From positions 1-23,354 of the forward strand of contig CAYLUN010000083.1 of NCBI GenBank assembly GCA_964386865.1: a DNA stretch of 23,354 nucleotides, written 5' to 3'. Source of the stretch: CAYLUN01 sp964386865. GTDB taxonomy: Bacteria; Verrucomicrobiota; Kiritimatiellia; RFP12; UBA1067. Shown here in pieces: positions 22,401 to 23,354 of the stretch. Each line of letters starts with the position of its first letter. Position 1 is the first letter of the stretch. Below the pieces are notes generated by a model that did no database searches, was not told the DNA's origin, and saw only the letters and a list, made by a program, of their open reading frames with translations. The position numbers were made by a program, and so were the translations under genes.

Positions 22401-22804
22401 TCCGCCTCCGGGACGGCGCCGGGGTCTTTCGCGTCGAGGCGCGTGAGCAGCGCGTCGCGGTCGGCCTGCAGCGTCGCGAGCCAGGCGGGTGAAGCCGATG
22501 CGCCGCAGCGCTCCGGCCAGCGCTGCGCCATGTCGCGCAGGGCGTCGGCGACGGCGGGCGGGCTGACGAGCGCGAGCTGGCGGCGCGACCCCGCCGCGTC
22601 GCCGAGGGAGGCGCAGGCGGCGAGGGCGAGCAGGCCGACGTGCAGGACGTGTCGGCCGGCACGCGAGGGGGAGGCGCAGGCGGTACGTCCGGCGCTACGA
22701 GCCGGACGCGGGACGTCTGTAGGCTCGGCCGCGAGCAGTCCGCCGCGCCGGGCCGGCCGTGCGGGAAGTCGTCGAGGGGGCATCTGTGTGCGTAGGGTTG
22801 GCAT
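19463..22804 (-). CDS. HzsA-like diheme cytochrome c protein fused to an FGE/SUMF1-like domain
   Basis: 1113 residues. After an unusual 50-residue Arg/Pro-rich extension comes a hydrophobic stretch with lipobox-like LALAAC64, suggesting an exported lipoprotein. Residues about 200-610 have beta-propeller-like strands (SRILFTMNPDGTG, VVSGHHDTRRMGELIIFDP) typical of hydrazine-synthase-alpha-related proteins of PVC bacteria. Two heme c motifs follow, C614-A-G-C-H and C665-V-R-C-H. A heptamer-encoded linker (about 816-860) leads to an FGE-like domain (about 870-1113: WVGTHEVRNRDYARF, RLPTAAEWEWAARAG, YDVQGNVWEWT, GGSWYS, GFRVVME). The cysteines expected after GGSW in active formylglycine-generating enzymes are absent (YSRPEKALF), so sulfatase activation is unlikely. 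An extracytoplasmic redox role is inferred; nothing indicates hydrazine metabolism. It starts 8 bp after the preceding gene. Confidence 0.85.
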   Translation of the reverse strand: MPTLRTQMPPRRLPARPARRGGLLAAEPTDVPRPARSAGRTACASPSRAGRHVLHVGLLALAACASLGDAAGSRRQLALVSPPAVADALRDMAQRWPERCGASASPAWLATLQADRDALLTRLDAKDPGAVPEAEALTARVRAALLALPLLDADRVLAVRRGANNLALPTNWDNLRGVSRKDLANQIVALSSLRATPQVATVWQPTNAWAYAGDLCLHGDARRLMFTSNNAKGNYRVYALDLACPGQPAREIAQVSDDDVDNFAGCWLADGATLFSSTASMLGVPCVRGGSYIGHLYRAEPDGAIRRLTFDQEHNWCPVALADGRILYLRWEYSDLPHYVSRILFTMNPDGTGQRAHYGSNSYWPNSMFYARPIPGDPHRFAAVVSGHHDTRRMGELIIFDPSAGRLEADGVVQRIPGRGKPVKPVIADRLVSDSWPKFLHPLPLGGNYLLTACQPDAHALWGLYLVDLFDNITLIHEEPGQALLEPLLLQSSAQPPAIPSQVQPGKAGLVKVVDVYEGPGLAGIPRGTVKALRVITYAFSYRGMGGQVDRVGLDGPWDVKRVLGTVPVAEDGSAYFEVPANTPVAFQPLGADGRALQLMRSWITVMPGELQSCAGCHEPQNSGSGARTRMTALERPPARIRPWYGPARGFSFNREVQPVLDRHCVRCHSGSEPNRPDLTQRPDMKAGSSSAHYNNEAHFPPAYLALRSYVRGHTIESDMHLLTPCEFHASTTELVRLLEAGHHGVRLDAESWDRLNTWIDLNTPAHGTWTENAGEARVARWAARRSELMKRYAGIDEDLEDTAYRAALAAAPAAERSMLNVQCSTLNDDSVAAGPAGQPAERSTPNAQRPTLDVQRSTFTPATNSVDLGDGAVMCFARVPAGQLTTATGATHTFAQPLWVGTHEVRNRDYARFDAAHDSRIEKGEFLQFSVRERGDPCNLPDQPVCRVSRARAAAFCAWLSARSGRSCRLPTAAEWEWAARAGSAEPAAWGAATNDFSAVANLADRSLRSIRTLGWGLPSGAIPPFRPAATYADDRHRVSAPAGTYRPNTWGLYDVQGNVWEWTRDAAPDGRAVACGGSWYSRPEKALFDARVRYPDWQPVYDVGFRVVMEP
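20225..20358 (-). repeat. Heptamer tandem array at the cytochrome/FGE domain junction
   Basis: Eight contiguous heptamers of the type GAACGTT/GAGCGTT occupy 20225-20280. A 40-bp segment then follows, containing CCGCAGGC twice (20281-20288 and 20293-20300). A further five heptamers (GAGCGTT, GAGCATT, GAACGTT, GAGCATT, GAACGTT) occupy 20324-20358. The sense strand is free of stops in every frame and encodes LNVQCSTLN/LDVQRSTF-type sequence. It lies exactly between two unrelated protein domains. Confidence 0.9.
22686..22708. repeat. 8-bp inverted repeat inside the N-terminal extension
   Basis: CGTCCGGC (22686-22693) and GCCGGACG (22701-22708) enclose a 7-nt loop. On the minus strand it reads into GTAGCGCCGGAC, sharing GTAGCGC and following GG with the element at the thyX stop (7523-7541). 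It encodes part of the odd Arg/Pro-rich extension before the lipobox, so it may be a palindromic element inserted into the signal region. Confidence 0.5.
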
Positions 22805-22812
22805 CGGGCGGC

Positions 22813-23354
22813 TCAGTCGTCGGCGGGCTCGGCCAGCGCCCGAAAATAGGCGTCGACGCTGGACTCGTAGCCCTCGGGCGTGGGCTCGTTGTTCGGCTGG
22901 CGGATCGTGGAGATCCGCTTGGCGGTGGACGACCGCTTCTCGGCGCCGCCAGCGGCGCCGGCCCTCATGGCGACCCGCGCGTCCTTGAGCGAGGAGAGCA
23001 GCTCGCTCTGCACCTGCTTGGCCTGCAGGCCCTGCCCGGTCGAGCGGTACTTCTGGATCTGCTCCATCTTGTTGATCGCCTCTTCCAGGTCGCCGGTCGG
23101 GAGGTTGCGGACGTTCAGTTCGCGCATCAGCGCCTCGGCCTTCTGCTTGAGCTCGGCCTGCTGGCCCGGCAGGCGCTGCTGCACGTCGGGCTTCCGGTCG
23201 GGCGTGATGCCGCGCAGGCCGTCGCCACCGACCCCCGACTGCTTGCCGCCGCCGGTCGCGCCGCCCTGCGGGTCTTTGGAGGTGTCTTTGACCGTGCCCT
23301 TTTCGAACGGCGACTGCACGAGGCGCGTCGGCGTGTCGCGGCCGCCCTTGCCCG
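22813..23354 (-). CDS. C-terminal part of an unidentified coiled-coil protein
   Basis: The reading frame is open to the right edge of the window, so at least 179 residues of the C-terminus are present and the true start is outside; a GTG at 23319 is internal to this frame. A Gly/Lys/Asp-rich low-complexity stretch is followed by a charged helical region (QQRLPGQQAELKQKAEALMREL and DLEEAINKMEQIQKY) predicted to form a coiled coil. It ends with YESSVDAYFRALAEPADD, a type of ending seen on large PVC-group proteins near batA-like clusters (from memory, unconfirmed). No catalytic motif is visible. It ends 8 bp before the cytochrome-FGE gene, so the two are probably in one operon. Confidence 0.7.
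   Translation of the reverse strand, partial: GKGGRDTPTRLVQSPFEKGTVKDTSKDPQGGATGGGKQSGVGGDGLRGITPDRKPDVQQRLPGQQAELKQKAEALMRELNVRNLPTGDLEEAINKMEQIQKYRSTGQGLQAKQVQSELLSSLKDARVAMRAGAAGGAEKRSSTAKRISTIRQPNNEPTPEGYESSVDAYFRALAEPADD

Noticed and set aside
19463..22804. Anammox hydrazine synthase
   Set aside because: Only the alpha-like fold and heme motifs are present. Beta and gamma subunits and hydrazine dehydrogenase are absent, and HzsA-like proteins are common in non-anammox PVC bacteria.

Overview
The window is a GC-rich chromosomal stretch. Every convincing gene is on the minus strand; the only plus-strand candidate is a 37-codon ORF at 7402-7515. Gene content points to the PVC group, most likely Kiritimatiellota/Verrucomicrobiota or a close relative such as Lentisphaerota or Planctomycetota. 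The indicators are three consecutive secreted sulfatases plus a DUF1080 protein, large secreted proteins ending in a DPDGDG...NLLEYAMGLNP module, a hydrazine-synthase-alpha-like cytochrome c protein, and short tandem repeat arrays scattered between and inside genes. This placement is inference; no rRNA or other phylogenetic marker is present.

In transcription order (right to left) the layout is: the C-terminal end of a coiled-coil protein (window edge to 22813); a 1113-residue diheme cytochrome c/HzsA-like protein fused to an FGE/SUMF1-like domain (22804-19463); an octamer repeat array; an iron-type alcohol dehydrogenase (19373-18204); a palindromic intergenic hairpin; prepilin peptidase (18124-17270); a phosphoribosyltransferase (17260-16694); another array; a HemW-like radical SAM protein (16627-15485); two tandem 3.6-kb paralogous M6-type metalloproteases (15385-11816 and 11733-8173); a ThyX-like protein (8120-7539); the small plus-strand ORF; an RluB/RsuA-type pseudouridine synthase (7397-6390); an array; an RsmC-like methyltransferase (6351-5125); and a degradative cluster of three sulfatases (5033-493) followed by a DUF1080 protein running off the left edge.

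The sulfatase/DUF1080 cluster looks like part of a sulfated-polysaccharide utilisation locus. Its first two sulfatases overlap by 4 bp, which suggests translational coupling. All three carry the Cys-type C-x-P-x-R activation motif. The only FGE-like domain in the window lacks the expected catalytic cysteines, so the activating enzyme must lie elsewhere. The two M6 proteases are a recent tandem duplication with a mosaic structure: about 1.03 kb at the 5' end and 0.61 kb at the 3' end are identical by eye, while the adhesin-like middle has diverged.

The least expected pattern is the repeats. Heptamer arrays sit in frame inside two coding regions, including exactly at the cytochrome/FGE domain junction. 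Octamer arrays sit at gene ends and supply the stop codon of at least three genes. The arrays inside genes present their stop-free strand as sense; those at gene ends present the strand that carries stops. No tRNA, rRNA, CRISPR array, transposase or integrase was seen.
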